Positions 43,792-53,878 of a stretch of 64,000 nt of DNA are shown in pieces (the stretch's first letter is position 1; every line of letters starts with the position of its first letter). The stretch spans positions 112,789 through 176,788 of the forward strand of contig QCLI01000002.1 of the NCBI GenBank assembly GCA_003214695.1, written 5' to 3'. A program made the position numbers and the translations under genes. The notes beneath the pieces are model-generated. The model worked only from the letters and a program-made list of their open reading frames with translations. It was not told where the DNA came from and ran no database searches. Origin of the DNA: Prochlorococcus sp. AG-412-P08. Lineage in GTDB: Bacteria > Cyanobacteriota > Cyanobacteriia > PCC-6307 > Cyanobiaceae.

Positions 43792-44736
43792 TTATTTATT
43801 GAACTTACCCCAGTAATGTTCAGTAAATAAATTTATTTTTCGACGAGTTGTTGTTGATACTTTTTCCTTGGGAGTCATAAGACTATTCTTGAGAGCTTTG
43901 TGAGCCTCGCTTTGAGGTCTCAAAGAAGAAACACGTCTTGCAATAGCGTTTATTATGTCTTTCGCGAGTTTTGCGTTAATAGAAAGATTTTCGATGACCA
44001 TATCTACGGTTACATTTCCAAAACCTTCATGCCAGCAGTCATAGTCAGTAACCATTGATAGCGATGAATAAGCTATCTCGGCTTCTCTGGCTAACCTTGC
44101 TTCTGTATGGTTAGTCATACCTATTACATTGCAACCCCAACTTCTATAGAGTCTAGATTCAGCACGAGTCGAGAATGCTGGCCCTTCCATGGCAAGATAT
44201 GTCCCTTCTCTGTGGAGTTGGCGACCTTCAGGCATTAATTGCTCGCCTTCCTCAGCAACTAATCTTGAAAGTGTTGGGCAAAAAGGATCTGCCATTGTCA
44301 CATGTGCTACTGCACCCTCACCAAAGAAGGTTAAGGGCCTTTGGTGAGTGCGGTCAATAAATTGATCTGGAACAACTAAATCTAATGGTCTTACTTGTTC
44401 TTGTAATGAACCAACTGCTGATGGAGAAAGAATCCATCGGACATTTAGTGATCTCAAGGCCCATATATTTGCTCTGTAAGGAATTTCCGTGGGGGTAAAA
44501 GTGTGATGTCTTCCATGTCGAGCTAAGAAAACTACCTCCATTTCCCCTAGATTGCCAATACGTAAACTGTCAGAAGGTTTCCCATAGGGAGTATCTATGT
44601 CCACTTCTTTTACATTCTCAAGGCTTTCTATTGAATAGAGTCCACTACCTCCTAGAACTCCAAGTCGAGCATTCTTTAAAAAGCCAGGCTTGGAATCTTT
44701 CCCAAGAAAATTTGAAGGAAAATGCTGGTTGATCAT
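43792..44736 (-). CDS. mtnP: S-methyl-5'-thioadenosine phosphorylase
   Basis: 314 aa; LGVLGGSGLYSIESL, FLARHGRHHTFTPTEIPYRANIWAL, VIGMTNHTEARLAREAEI. Confidence 0.95.
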   Translation of the reverse strand: MINQHFPSNFLGKDSKPGFLKNARLGVLGGSGLYSIESLENVKEVDIDTPYGKPSDSLRIGNLGEMEVVFLARHGRHHTFTPTEIPYRANIWALRSLNVRWILSPSAVGSLQEQVRPLDLVVPDQFIDRTHQRPLTFFGEGAVAHVTMADPFCPTLSRLVAEEGEQLMPEGRQLHREGTYLAMEGPAFSTRAESRLYRSWGCNVIGMTNHTEARLAREAEIAYSSLSMVTDYDCWHEGFGNVTVDMVIENLSINAKLAKDIINAIARRVSSLRPQSEAHKALKNSLMTPKEKVSTTTRRKINLFTEHYWGKFNK

Positions 44737-46911
44737 CTTGTATTAGCAGGGGGTGGTCATACCCATGCACTTATTTTGTTGCGATGGGCAATGAATCCTC
44801 AATTAAGACCAAAGTGTTTAATCACGTTGATAAATCGAGAAAGCTCAACAATTTATTCAGGAATGTTTCCTGGTCTTATCTCTGGCCTTTATCAATTAGA
44901 CAAGGCTTCAATAGATTTAAGATTGCTTGCTGATAGAGCAGGCGTATCTTTAGTTGTCGGAGAAATTAAATCATTAGATCTAACTCAGAATAGATTGTTT
45001 TTGCAAAGGCGTCCTTCTATAGAATTTTCTAGATTAAGCTTGGACGTTGGATCTGAAACTTTTGTCGATGATGCAATTTCTCAAGTAATTAAAAATAAAA
45101 GCCTTGCAAGTCCAATTAGGCCCTTTGAAAAATGTCTAAAATGGATAAATTGCTTTGATAATAGCTATATAGAAGAAAAGCATGATTCTTTTACAGTTAT
45201 TGGATCAGGTCTTGCTGCTCTGGAAATGGTCTTTGCACTTAGGCGAAGATGGCCCTCAAGACTATTAAGACTGCAAGCTTACGAAGAAAAACTGAATAAA
45301 AGTTTTAGGCAGCAACTCTCTTTAGCAAAGATTCAAATCACTCATCCGAGCAGCCCTATTTTAGGTCCTGTATTGCTTTGTACAGGTAGCCAAGCACCTA
45401 AGTGGTTAAAGAATAGTGGTTTAGATGCAAATGATATTGGAAGAGTAAAAACGAATTCAAATTTTTTGGTGCGTGGTCGTTGCGATGTATTTGCTGTAGG
45501 GGACTGTGGCTTGCTTGGTAAGAGTAAGCCTCCTCCTTCTGGTGTTTGGGCTGTGCGTGCTGCAGTCCCTTTGGCTAAAAATATTGAAAGATCTTTTTCA
45601 AATCAATCACTCTTGTCTTGGAAGCCTCAGAAATATGCTTTGCACTTAGTAGGTACTCATAGAGAGCAAAGTCCTCCTATTGCCTGGATGCTCTGGGGAC
45701 CCTTTATTTTTGGACCTTGTCGTCTTTTTTGGCAATGGAAGAAGAAACTTGATAGGAGATTTATTCAGAAATTTATCAATTTTGAAGAAATGAATGAGTC
45801 GAAAGATAAACAATTACCTTGTCGAGGTTGTGCCTCGAAAATGCCTTTTCAGCCTTTGCAAAATGCTTTGAGAGAAGCTGAACTTTCAGTGTTAAGTGAC
45901 TACCCAGAGGATGCGGCTCTTGTGAAATCTTCTCAAGATGAGGGCTTTTGGCTCCAAAGTGTTGATGGGTTCCCTGCTTTAGTAAGTGACCCTTGGGTAA
46001 ATGCTCGGCTAACCACGTTACATGCATGTTCGGATATTTGGGCTAGGGGCGCTTATGTTTCTTCTGCGCAACCAGTTATTACAATTCCATCAGTTGGTGG
46101 ATTCCTCCAGAAAGAAATTTTGACTCAATGCCTTTTAGGAATTAAATCGGCATTAAAACCTCAAGGAGCAGAATTGATAGGTGGTCACACTTATGAGTCC
46201 AGATCGGCTCTAGACCAAAATATTAATTTAGGGATTCAAATCTCTCTTTCCATTAATGGATTTCTACATTCAGATTGTTTGCCTTGGAGTAAAGGTGGAC
46301 TGAAACCTGGTGATTCTATTCTTTTAAGCAGAGGGATTGGCAGTGGTGTGATTTTTGCTGCTGCAATGCAAGGAACATCTTCTGCTAGTTATGTGGATAG
46401 TGCATTATTAACGCTTTCTGAGAGTCAACACGAACTGATTGAAAAGCTTCAAAGAAAAGTTATTGAAACATCAAACCCAAATTTGATTCATGCGTGCACA
46501 GATGTAACAGGTTTTGGTTTGATTGGCCACTTAAGTGAAATGATTAATGCTACTAATGTAACAAGACTGAAAGCAAAATTGCCCTTAATTAAAGTTGATA
46601 TTTTTGGAGAAGCTATCCCAACGCTTAGAGGTGCAAAAAGTCTTCTTGAAAAGGGGTTTGAAAGTACACTTTCACCTTCTAATAAAAGTTTCTTAAATCT
46701 ATTAAATTCAAAAAATAAATCTTCAGGATATATAAATTTAATTGAGCATAATGAATACCAAGATAATCATGAAATAGAGCTTATTAAGAAACTATTGGTA
46801 GATCCTCAAACATGTGGCCCATTAATGATTGCTTGTGATCCAGATGATGCAGAAGGACTTGTTAAAGATTCATCTTGGCATCAAATTGGATTAGTTGATT
46901 TTGCCGAATAA
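44722..46911 (+). CDS. selD: FAD-dependent NADH-dehydrogenase-like domain fused to selenide, water dikinase (SelD)
   Basis: 729 aa; N-term HLVLAGGGHTHALILLRWAM and FAVGDCG, C-term SelD motif CRGCASKMP and HACTDVTGFGLIGHL. Confidence 0.92.
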   Translation: MLVDHLVLAGGGHTHALILLRWAMNPQLRPKCLITLINRESSTIYSGMFPGLISGLYQLDKASIDLRLLADRAGVSLVVGEIKSLDLTQNRLFLQRRPSIEFSRLSLDVGSETFVDDAISQVIKNKSLASPIRPFEKCLKWINCFDNSYIEEKHDSFTVIGSGLAALEMVFALRRRWPSRLLRLQAYEEKLNKSFRQQLSLAKIQITHPSSPILGPVLLCTGSQAPKWLKNSGLDANDIGRVKTNSNFLVRGRCDVFAVGDCGLLGKSKPPPSGVWAVRAAVPLAKNIERSFSNQSLLSWKPQKYALHLVGTHREQSPPIAWMLWGPFIFGPCRLFWQWKKKLDRRFIQKFINFEEMNESKDKQLPCRGCASKMPFQPLQNALREAELSVLSDYPEDAALVKSSQDEGFWLQSVDGFPALVSDPWVNARLTTLHACSDIWARGAYVSSAQPVITIPSVGGFLQKEILTQCLLGIKSALKPQGAELIGGHTYESRSALDQNINLGIQISLSINGFLHSDCLPWSKGGLKPGDSILLSRGIGSGVIFAAAMQGTSSASYVDSALLTLSESQHELIEKLQRKVIETSNPNLIHACTDVTGFGLIGHLSEMINATNVTRLKAKLPLIKVDIFGEAIPTLRGAKSLLEKGFESTLSPSNKSFLNLLNSKNKSSGYINLIEHNEYQDNHEIELIKKLLVDPQTCGPLMIACDPDDAEGLVKDSSWHQIGLVDFAE

Positions 46912-46913
46912 CT

Positions 46914-48182
46914 TTAACTTGGGTTTGTTCTTTTGTGTTTCTTTAGTTCGACCATTCTAAGTCTTTTTAACTCTTGACCTAAGGCTGGCCCTTGTTCCCA
47001 GCCTTTTTTTATAAGTTCTTCAGCGGTTATTTCTGCTTTTATGAGACGCCAGCGTCCCCACCATCTTAATAATGGTCTCCAAAGAGGATTCCCTAAGCAG
47101 ATCGCAATAGCTATTGCTGTTGGATCCCAGCTTGCAGATTCAATCTCCTCACACCATCTTTGTGCATCCCAATTCGCTGTTTTTTTTGAAACATAGAGTG
47201 AAAGAAAATGTTCATTTATTTGAGTGCATTCACTTAACAACTTTTGCTGTGAATGTGATAAGTCTAATCTTTCTGCAAGTTTAACTGGATTGATTGAATT
47301 GGAAATAAAAGCTGTCAATGGATTGAGACCTAAGCGCAATGCCCAATTGATCCTCCTCTTCCAGTACTTGTCATTCTGAATCTTTTTATCTATTAATATT
47401 AAAGCCCCCCATTCCTGAAGATATTGAATTGCTATTGCCCAATTATTTTCTTTCTCTAGTAAGACTTTTAGTTCCATTTGTAGCCTAGTACAAAGAGAAC
47501 TAGGCAAGTCCTTATACTTATCATCTATTGCATGATTCCAAGGCCATAAGCTTATTGTTGATTTTATTTGATTTAGTGATTCTGAAGTTAAGTTAAAGCC
47601 TAATCTTGCGGCATAACGTGCTGCTCTAATAACTCGTGTTGGATCCTCTGCAACACTTCTAGAATGAATAAATTCTATTTTTCGATTGATAATTGCTTCT
47701 CTTCCCTGTAAATAATCTATCAGTTGATTTGTCCTTAGATCTAAGGCTATTGCATTTATTGTGAAATCACGTCTGGATAAGTCATCTTCAAGATGAGCAG
47801 GTTTTATCTTTGGGTTTGCAGCAAGAACTGGATATTTTTCTATTCTTGCTCTAGCAATATCTACAGGAATTCCATCGATCTTTAATTCAACAGTTTGATA
47901 GAGATGATTGAATCTGGATATATTGACTCTGGAATCTCCTAAAAGATTACTTATACTTTCTGCTAGTTTTTTTGGATCTTCTTCAATTATTAGGTCAATA
48001 TCGAAGAACTTCTTTGGTGATTGGTTAAGACTTTTATTGATGAGCTGATCTCTGATAATGCCGCCTACAACGGCAATTCTTTTAATTCCTGCTTGATCTG
48101 CAGCTTTAACTAAGTTCTTTAAAAGAGCTTCGGTTAAAACTGGAAAACAATTTAGCAACTCCCGATTGATCGGGGTGAGCAT
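46914..48182 (-). CDS. cca: CCA tRNA nucleotidyltransferase/poly(A) polymerase family
   Basis: 422 aa; VVGGIIRDQLINK, DIDLIIEEDP, LEDDLSRRDFTINAIALDL, DPTRVIRAARYAARLGF. Confidence 0.94.
   Translation of the reverse strand: MLTPINRELLNCFPVLTEALLKNLVKAADQAGIKRIAVVGGIIRDQLINKSLNQSPKKFFDIDLIIEEDPKKLAESISNLLGDSRVNISRFNHLYQTVELKIDGIPVDIARARIEKYPVLAANPKIKPAHLEDDLSRRDFTINAIALDLRTNQLIDYLQGREAIINRKIEFIHSRSVAEDPTRVIRAARYAARLGFNLTSESLNQIKSTISLWPWNHAIDDKYKDLPSSLCTRLQMELKVLLEKENNWAIAIQYLQEWGALILIDKKIQNDKYWKRRINWALRLGLNPLTAFISNSINPVKLAERLDLSHSQQKLLSECTQINEHFLSLYVSKKTANWDAQRWCEEIESASWDPTAIAIAICLGNPLWRPLLRWWGRWRLIKAEITAEELIKKGWEQGPALGQELKRLRMVELKKHKRTNPS
46981..47010 (+). terminator. terminator-like hairpin downstream of selD, embedded in the 3' end of cca
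   Basis: AAGGCTGG-CCCTTGTTC-CCAGCCTT followed by T-run, 70 nt after the selD stop, + strand orientation. Confidence 0.6.
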
Positions 48183-48230
48183 GGCTATAAAAAGAATTTT
48201 TCTCTTTTCTAATACTAATTGGTTTAGCTT

Positions 48231-50657
48231 TTAAACATCTTCTATTTGCTCTATTGGTGCTAAACGTGGGTCCAAAATCTTTGGACTCATTCCGCCAAAC
48301 TTAACTGCGATAGATATTTTTTGGCCACTTCCAAAAATGTGGCTGATTTGTCCTTCCCCAAAGCTGGAATGGATGACTCGATCACCTACAGCCCACTGCT
48401 TGTTGGGAGAAGGACCAGCATTTAATTTCCTTATTGCATTACTGGGACTTTGTTGAGTATTTCTAGAAGAATTTGGAAAATTTGAAGGTCGATCTAATCG
48501 AGTCAGTCGATCTAAGTGTCTTTCTCTTCTTATAGCTGTTCCTCCAGATAAGGGTAAGTCTCCGTCCATTAGTTCAGGAGGAATTTCAGAAATAAATATT
48601 GATGCAACAGCAGGTTCTCTCATGCCACCCCATAATCTTCTTTCATTTGCATGAAAAAGGAATAATTTTTCTTTAGCTCTTGTTAGGCCTACATAGCAGA
48701 GTCTTCGTTCTTCTTCTAAAGATGCTGGATCATCAAGAGAGCGATAACTTGGGAATAGACCTTGCTCCATACCAACTAGACAAACTATTGGAAACTCAAG
48801 TCCTTTACTACTATGTAAGGTCATCAGAGTTATTCGATCTAGAGCGTTGTCTTTATTGTCAGCATCGCTTGCAAGAGCAGCTGATGCTAGGAATCCTTCC
48901 AAGTCAGCTGATTCATTCTCTTCTTGATATTGGAGTGCAGCATTTACTAATTCTTGAAGGTTCCTGCGTCGTTCTTCTGCTTCATCAGTAGCAGTGGCAA
49001 TCAGTTCTTTAAGATATCCAGTATTTTCTAAGATTAATTGAATGATTTCAGATGGATTTGAGATATTTAGCTGAGCTTGTAAGCTTTGGATTATTTCTCT
49101 AAATTCCAACAACCCTTTTGCAGATCTCCCACCTAGAGATCGAATTGCTTCTGGATCAGTCACTATTTCCCATAAGGGTATACCTAACTGACTTGCTGCT
49201 TGAGTGAAATTCTGAACAGTTTTTTTACCAATACCTCTCTTTGGGACATTGAGAACTCTTAGAAGACTGACACTATCTGATGGATTAATTAATAACTTTA
49301 AGTATGCTAAAACATCTTTTATCTCTCTTCTGTCATAGAACCTTAAGCCACCAACAACTACATATGGTATGTTCCAACGAACTAGAGATTCTTCTATAAC
49401 TCTTGACTGTGCATTAGTTCTATATAACACTGCAATATCTCCCCATTTTAAACTCCTATCTCCTGCTGCAATAATCCTTAGCCTATGTACTAATGCTTCT
49501 GCTTCTGCAATCTCATCGTCGCATTTTGTTAGCTTGATTAAATCACCATTGCTACGAGTTGCTTTTAATACCTTATCTATTCTTTCTTTATTATTAGATA
49601 TCAGTCTATTTGCTGCCTCTAATATATTTGAAGTTGAACGATAATTCTCTTCAAGTTTAACAATATTTGAAGTATTTATTTTTTCTATTTTACTACTAAA
49701 GTCTTCTTGGAAACCCATTAAGATTCTAAAGTCAGCTGCTCTAAAGCTATATATACTTTGATCTGCATCACCAACTACAAAAACCGAACGGTCTTTCCAT
49801 TTTTTGAATAGAGATGGTTTTTCTCCATTTGTTACTAATAATTTAATTAATTCATATTGAGTCCAATTCGTATCCTGATATTCATCAACAAGTAAATGTT
49901 TAAACCTATTATGCCAGTAGTTTCTTGTATCTTCATTTTGTTTAAGAAGTTGAACAGGTAATAAAAGCAGGTCATCGAAATCAAGAGCATTATTTGCTGC
50001 TAGTGCTTTTCTATAAATTCTATAGGCCTGAGCAGTTAACTTTCCTCTTTTCCCATCAGCTTCTGCCTCTAAAGTATCAGGCATCATTCCTTTATTTTTT
50101 GCATTACTTATTGCCCAACGAATCTTTTTAGGTTCAACTCTTTTGGGATCAAGCTGTAAATCTTGCGTAACGATTTCTTTTATTAAACTTTGGGCATCTG
50201 TTTCATCATATATAGAGAAATGCCTAGTCCAACTTAAACCTTCTTTGTCAATATACTTTTCAATATCAAAACGAAGTAAACGAGCAAATAATGCATGGAA
50301 TGTACCTATCCATAGATCCTTCGTTATTTCTCTCTTAATACGAGTACGAAGTTCATTTTGTACAGATAAATGTAATGTACTTAGTGGTTGGCCTAAATCA
50401 CTCTCTGCTAGTTTTTTAGCTAGTAGAATTTCAAGCCTATCTTTCATTTCTCTTGCTGCTTTATTTGTAAAAGTTACGGCAAGAATTTCAGCAGGATCTA
50501 CTTTGAAGTCTGAAATTAAATGAGCGATTCTATGGGTTAATGCTTTTGTCTTACCACTACCTGCACCTGCAACAACTAGAAGTGGACCTTCATAATGATT
50601 AACCGCTTTTGATTGATCTTGATTGAGGCCAAGAAGGAATGTGCTTTTATTATTCAT
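48231..50657 (-). CDS. uvrD: UvrD/Rep/PcrA family DNA helicase
   Basis: 808 aa; GLNQDQSKAV, VVAGAGSGKTKALTHRIAHL, LLVDEYQDTNWTQYEL, LTLHSSKGLEFPIV. Confidence 0.96.
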   Translation of the reverse strand: MNNKSTFLLGLNQDQSKAVNHYEGPLLVVAGAGSGKTKALTHRIAHLISDFKVDPAEILAVTFTNKAAREMKDRLEILLAKKLAESDLGQPLSTLHLSVQNELRTRIKREITKDLWIGTFHALFARLLRFDIEKYIDKEGLSWTRHFSIYDETDAQSLIKEIVTQDLQLDPKRVEPKKIRWAISNAKNKGMMPDTLEAEADGKRGKLTAQAYRIYRKALAANNALDFDDLLLLPVQLLKQNEDTRNYWHNRFKHLLVDEYQDTNWTQYELIKLLVTNGEKPSLFKKWKDRSVFVVGDADQSIYSFRAADFRILMGFQEDFSSKIEKINTSNIVKLEENYRSTSNILEAANRLISNNKERIDKVLKATRSNGDLIKLTKCDDEIAEAEALVHRLRIIAAGDRSLKWGDIAVLYRTNAQSRVIEESLVRWNIPYVVVGGLRFYDRREIKDVLAYLKLLINPSDSVSLLRVLNVPKRGIGKKTVQNFTQAASQLGIPLWEIVTDPEAIRSLGGRSAKGLLEFREIIQSLQAQLNISNPSEIIQLILENTGYLKELIATATDEAEERRRNLQELVNAALQYQEENESADLEGFLASAALASDADNKDNALDRITLMTLHSSKGLEFPIVCLVGMEQGLFPSYRSLDDPASLEEERRLCYVGLTRAKEKLFLFHANERRLWGGMREPAVASIFISEIPPELMDGDLPLSGGTAIRRERHLDRLTRLDRPSNFPNSSRNTQQSPSNAIRKLNAGPSPNKQWAVGDRVIHSSFGEGQISHIFGSGQKISIAVKFGGMSPKILDPRLAPIEQIEDV

Positions 50658-50721
50658 AGTATTGATATAAACCTAGTTATATATAGATAGTTAAGTATCT
50701 GACAGGGCTTTGTAAAATCAA

Positions 50722-50955
50722 TTATACAGTATTCTCATTTGAGAGCTGATTCATTTGATCATCAAGCTTCTTAAGTATTTTATCTATATTTTTAAGCTCA
50801 ATATTTTCTGTTAAATTTACTGCAATTGTCGATTGGGATATTCGAAGTTTTTGAGACATAGTGATAATCTCTTCTTTTAACCGATCTCGATAAGTTTTCA
50901 ACAGCTCTATAGAGTCAGTGAGTTCCTTTGAAGTGGCTTGCAAGGTCATAGACAA
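50722..50955 (-). CDS. small coiled-coil hypothetical protein
   Basis: 77 aa, heptad-rich; between uvrD and the phycoerythrin genes. Confidence 0.6.
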   Translation of the reverse strand: MSMTLQATSKELTDSIELLKTYRDRLKEEIITMSQKLRISQSTIAVNLTENIELKNIDKILKKLDDQMNQLSNENTV

Positions 50956-51152
50956 AAATCCACTGAAATGTTAGCTCAAAAAAGTGATAAGTTTCTGGTA
51001 ATTAATTTTTTAGTCAAAATAATATTTGGCATTTTTTAGGATTTTAGGAACCTTAGGTCTTCAGTTAAGAAGCATTGCAGAGTGAGTAGAGATTGCCTGA
51101 TCTTTGTGAGGTTTAGAGTTAAGTTGGATGTCGGTGTTTTCCATACCAGTAG

Positions 51153-51746
<594 letters not shown>

Positions 51747-51794
51747 GGAAAATTTTATGCACAACTTTAATTTCTAATTCAAGAGTTAATACAA

Positions 51795-52262
51795 ATGAAA
51801 TCCGCAGTTACTACAGTAATTTCTTCAGCAGATGCTTCAGCTAGGTTCCCTACACTTAGTGATATTGAATCGGTAAAGGGCTCTTTTGATAGAGCTGCTT
51901 CAAGATTAGAGGCAGCGGAAAAACTTGCAATTCATATAGATAGATTCACATCTGAATCTTTGGACTATGTTTATGGAAGTCAGTCTTATGATCAAGCTAA
52001 TAAAGATAAATGTGCTAGAGATATTAATCATTATTTGAGATTAATTAACTATTGCCTAGTAACTGGCGGCACAGGTCCTCTTGATGAATGGGGAATAGCT
52101 GGAATGCGTGAGGTTATTAGAGCTCACCAGCTTCCTACTGCTGCATATATAGAAGCATTGACATATATTAGAGATAAAGTAAATATTCCTGGAGATATGA
52201 ATCAGCAGGCTGCAGCTGAGTTTAAAACCTTGCTTGATTATTTGATAAATGCCTTAGCTTAA
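51795..52262 (+). CDS. ppeA: phycoerythrin alpha subunit
   Basis: 155 aa; MKSAVTTVISSADASARFPTLSDIESVKGSFDRAASRLEAAEKLA, KCARDINHYLRLINYCLVTGGTGPLDEWGIAG. Confidence 0.96.
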   Translation: MKSAVTTVISSADASARFPTLSDIESVKGSFDRAASRLEAAEKLAIHIDRFTSESLDYVYGSQSYDQANKDKCARDINHYLRLINYCLVTGGTGPLDEWGIAGMREVIRAHQLPTAAYIEALTYIRDKVNIPGDMNQQAAAEFKTLLDYLINALA

Positions 52263-52287
52263 TAGATAATCTAAAGTTGCTACATAA

Positions 52288-52893
52288 ATGCCTTCGAAGG
52301 AAAATATACCCTCAATAGAAGATATCTTTTCTGATTTTGATCATCCTAATCCTCATATAAATAGACTTGCAGCTCTCAATATGAGAGAGTACTGGCCTGA
52401 GGAATCTATAGAAATATTAACCAGAAATTTAGATAGTAAGAATATTGAACTTAGAAGAAAATCAGTTAAAGCTCTTGGCTCTTTTGGTAAAAGTATTGTT
52501 AAGTATATAATTGAAATGTATATCTCTAGTGAGGAGAAGACCCTAAAAGTAAGCTGTTTGAAAGTTCTTGTTATAGTTTCATCTAGCCATAGCCTTGATG
52601 ATTTTGAAGCGGAAATAAAAACATTAATAGAGTCAGCAGTTAATGATCAATCTGTTGAGATTATTCTCACTATAATTTCTTTCCTACGACAAAATGGTGA
52701 AAAGACACTTCCATATTTGAAATGCTTGTGTCGTGATGAAAATGTTCTAAAGGCTAAGGCTGCAGTTACAGCTATATCTGAGATTAATGAAATATCTATA
52801 GGCCCTTTTCTTCAATCAATAGTTAATGATAGTTCTTTAGATGAAATGGTTAGAGAAAGTGCTTTTCAGGCTCAAAATTTGCAAGTTAATTAA
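52288..52893 (+). CDS. cpeZ: CpeZ-like phycoerythrobilin lyase/chaperone (HEAT repeats)
   Basis: 201 aa HEAT-like repeats (SIEDIFSDFDHPNPHINRLAALNMREYWPEESIEILTRNL), directly downstream of ppeBA. Confidence 0.88.
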   Translation: MPSKENIPSIEDIFSDFDHPNPHINRLAALNMREYWPEESIEILTRNLDSKNIELRRKSVKALGSFGKSIVKYIIEMYISSEEKTLKVSCLKVLVIVSSSHSLDDFEAEIKTLIESAVNDQSVEIILTIISFLRQNGEKTLPYLKCLCRDENVLKAKAAVTAISEINEISIGPFLQSIVNDSSLDEMVRESAFQAQNLQVN

Positions 52894-52913
52894 TATAAAG
52901 CTATAAATAAATG

Positions 52914-53804
52914 TTAGCTATCGATTTTACTTAAGCTTAAATTTATAACATTAATGACTTCTAGATCTTTTTCTTTTAGAAGAGATTGCCTAAGATTTTC
53001 TCTTTGGCTTATAGCATGTAATTTCATTAGAGACAATGCTGATTGTTTTCTAACTTGAGGATTATTTGAATTTAATTTCTCTCCTATAAGATTCAGATCC
53101 CAATTTTGGTCATCAAGAAGACCAATTAGTTTAATTGCTTCTATTTGCACGTCATCCGATAGATCATTGATTGCATTAGTAAGAATATCTTTTGCTTCGG
53201 TATCGCAGAATAATTGAATTTGTTCTCCAAGAGCTGCAATTGAAGATGCACGAACTTTTTCATTATTTGACATTGCAGCTCGTTTAAGAATTTCTGCTCC
53301 TTTAGCTCCTATGAATGAGAGCCCCCAACTTGCTAATCCACATTGCATTTCTGAACTGTTTGGATTCTCAAGAACTAAAAGTAAGCTTTTAGCTGCATCT
53401 TCACCAAAAATTGCCATCGCAGCTACTGCGGAACCTTGGACAACTGGATCTTTATCAGTTAAAAGAGCATATAAGAGATCTGGAAGAGCACTAGGATCTC
53501 CTACAAGTTTGAGTGTTTTTGCAGCTGCTCGTCTTACTGTGACACTTTTACTGTTTAACAAAGCTTTCCGTAGTTCAGGTAGAGCGTCTGTACCAATAAG
53601 TCCAAGGCTTTCTGCAAAAGTTCTTCTTAGAAGACCTCTTTTGTCACCTAGTCCAGTAATAAGTTTTTTAATTAAATTTATATCTCCCTCAGGCTTTCTC
53701 CCTCCCTTTAATTGTGTTTTTAATTCTGCAGCTAGATCTGCAGCTTCTTCTTTACTAAGAGCTGTATCTTCTTTGTCAATGCGTGGCTTGGATTCTTCTT
53801 GCAA
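52914..53804 (-). CDS. HEAT-repeat bilin lyase, MpeU/CpeF-like
   Basis: 296 aa; HEAT repeats ITGLGDKRGLLRRTFAESLGLIGTDALPELRKALL; sits in the PE cluster. Confidence 0.78.
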   Translation of the reverse strand: MQEESKPRIDKEDTALSKEEAADLAAELKTQLKGGRKPEGDINLIKKLITGLGDKRGLLRRTFAESLGLIGTDALPELRKALLNSKSVTVRRAAAKTLKLVGDPSALPDLLYALLTDKDPVVQGSAVAAMAIFGEDAAKSLLLVLENPNSSEMQCGLASWGLSFIGAKGAEILKRAAMSNNEKVRASSIAALGEQIQLFCDTEAKDILTNAINDLSDDVQIEAIKLIGLLDDQNWDLNLIGEKLNSNNPQVRKQSALSLMKLHAISQRENLRQSLLKEKDLEVINVINLSLSKIDS

Positions 53805-53878
53805 TTTTTTTATGAATTAGTGATAAATGAGAAAAACTTGATTTTAATCATATATTTATTAGAGGCTTGATTTTGTTA

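Noticed and set aside
49369-50523. Plus-strand ORFs inside uvrD
   Set aside because: Antisense to an unambiguous helicase with all motifs intact.
53311-53820. 169-aa plus-strand ORF opposite the MpeU-like gene
   Set aside because: Antisense of HEAT repeats produces long open frames; no independent domain.
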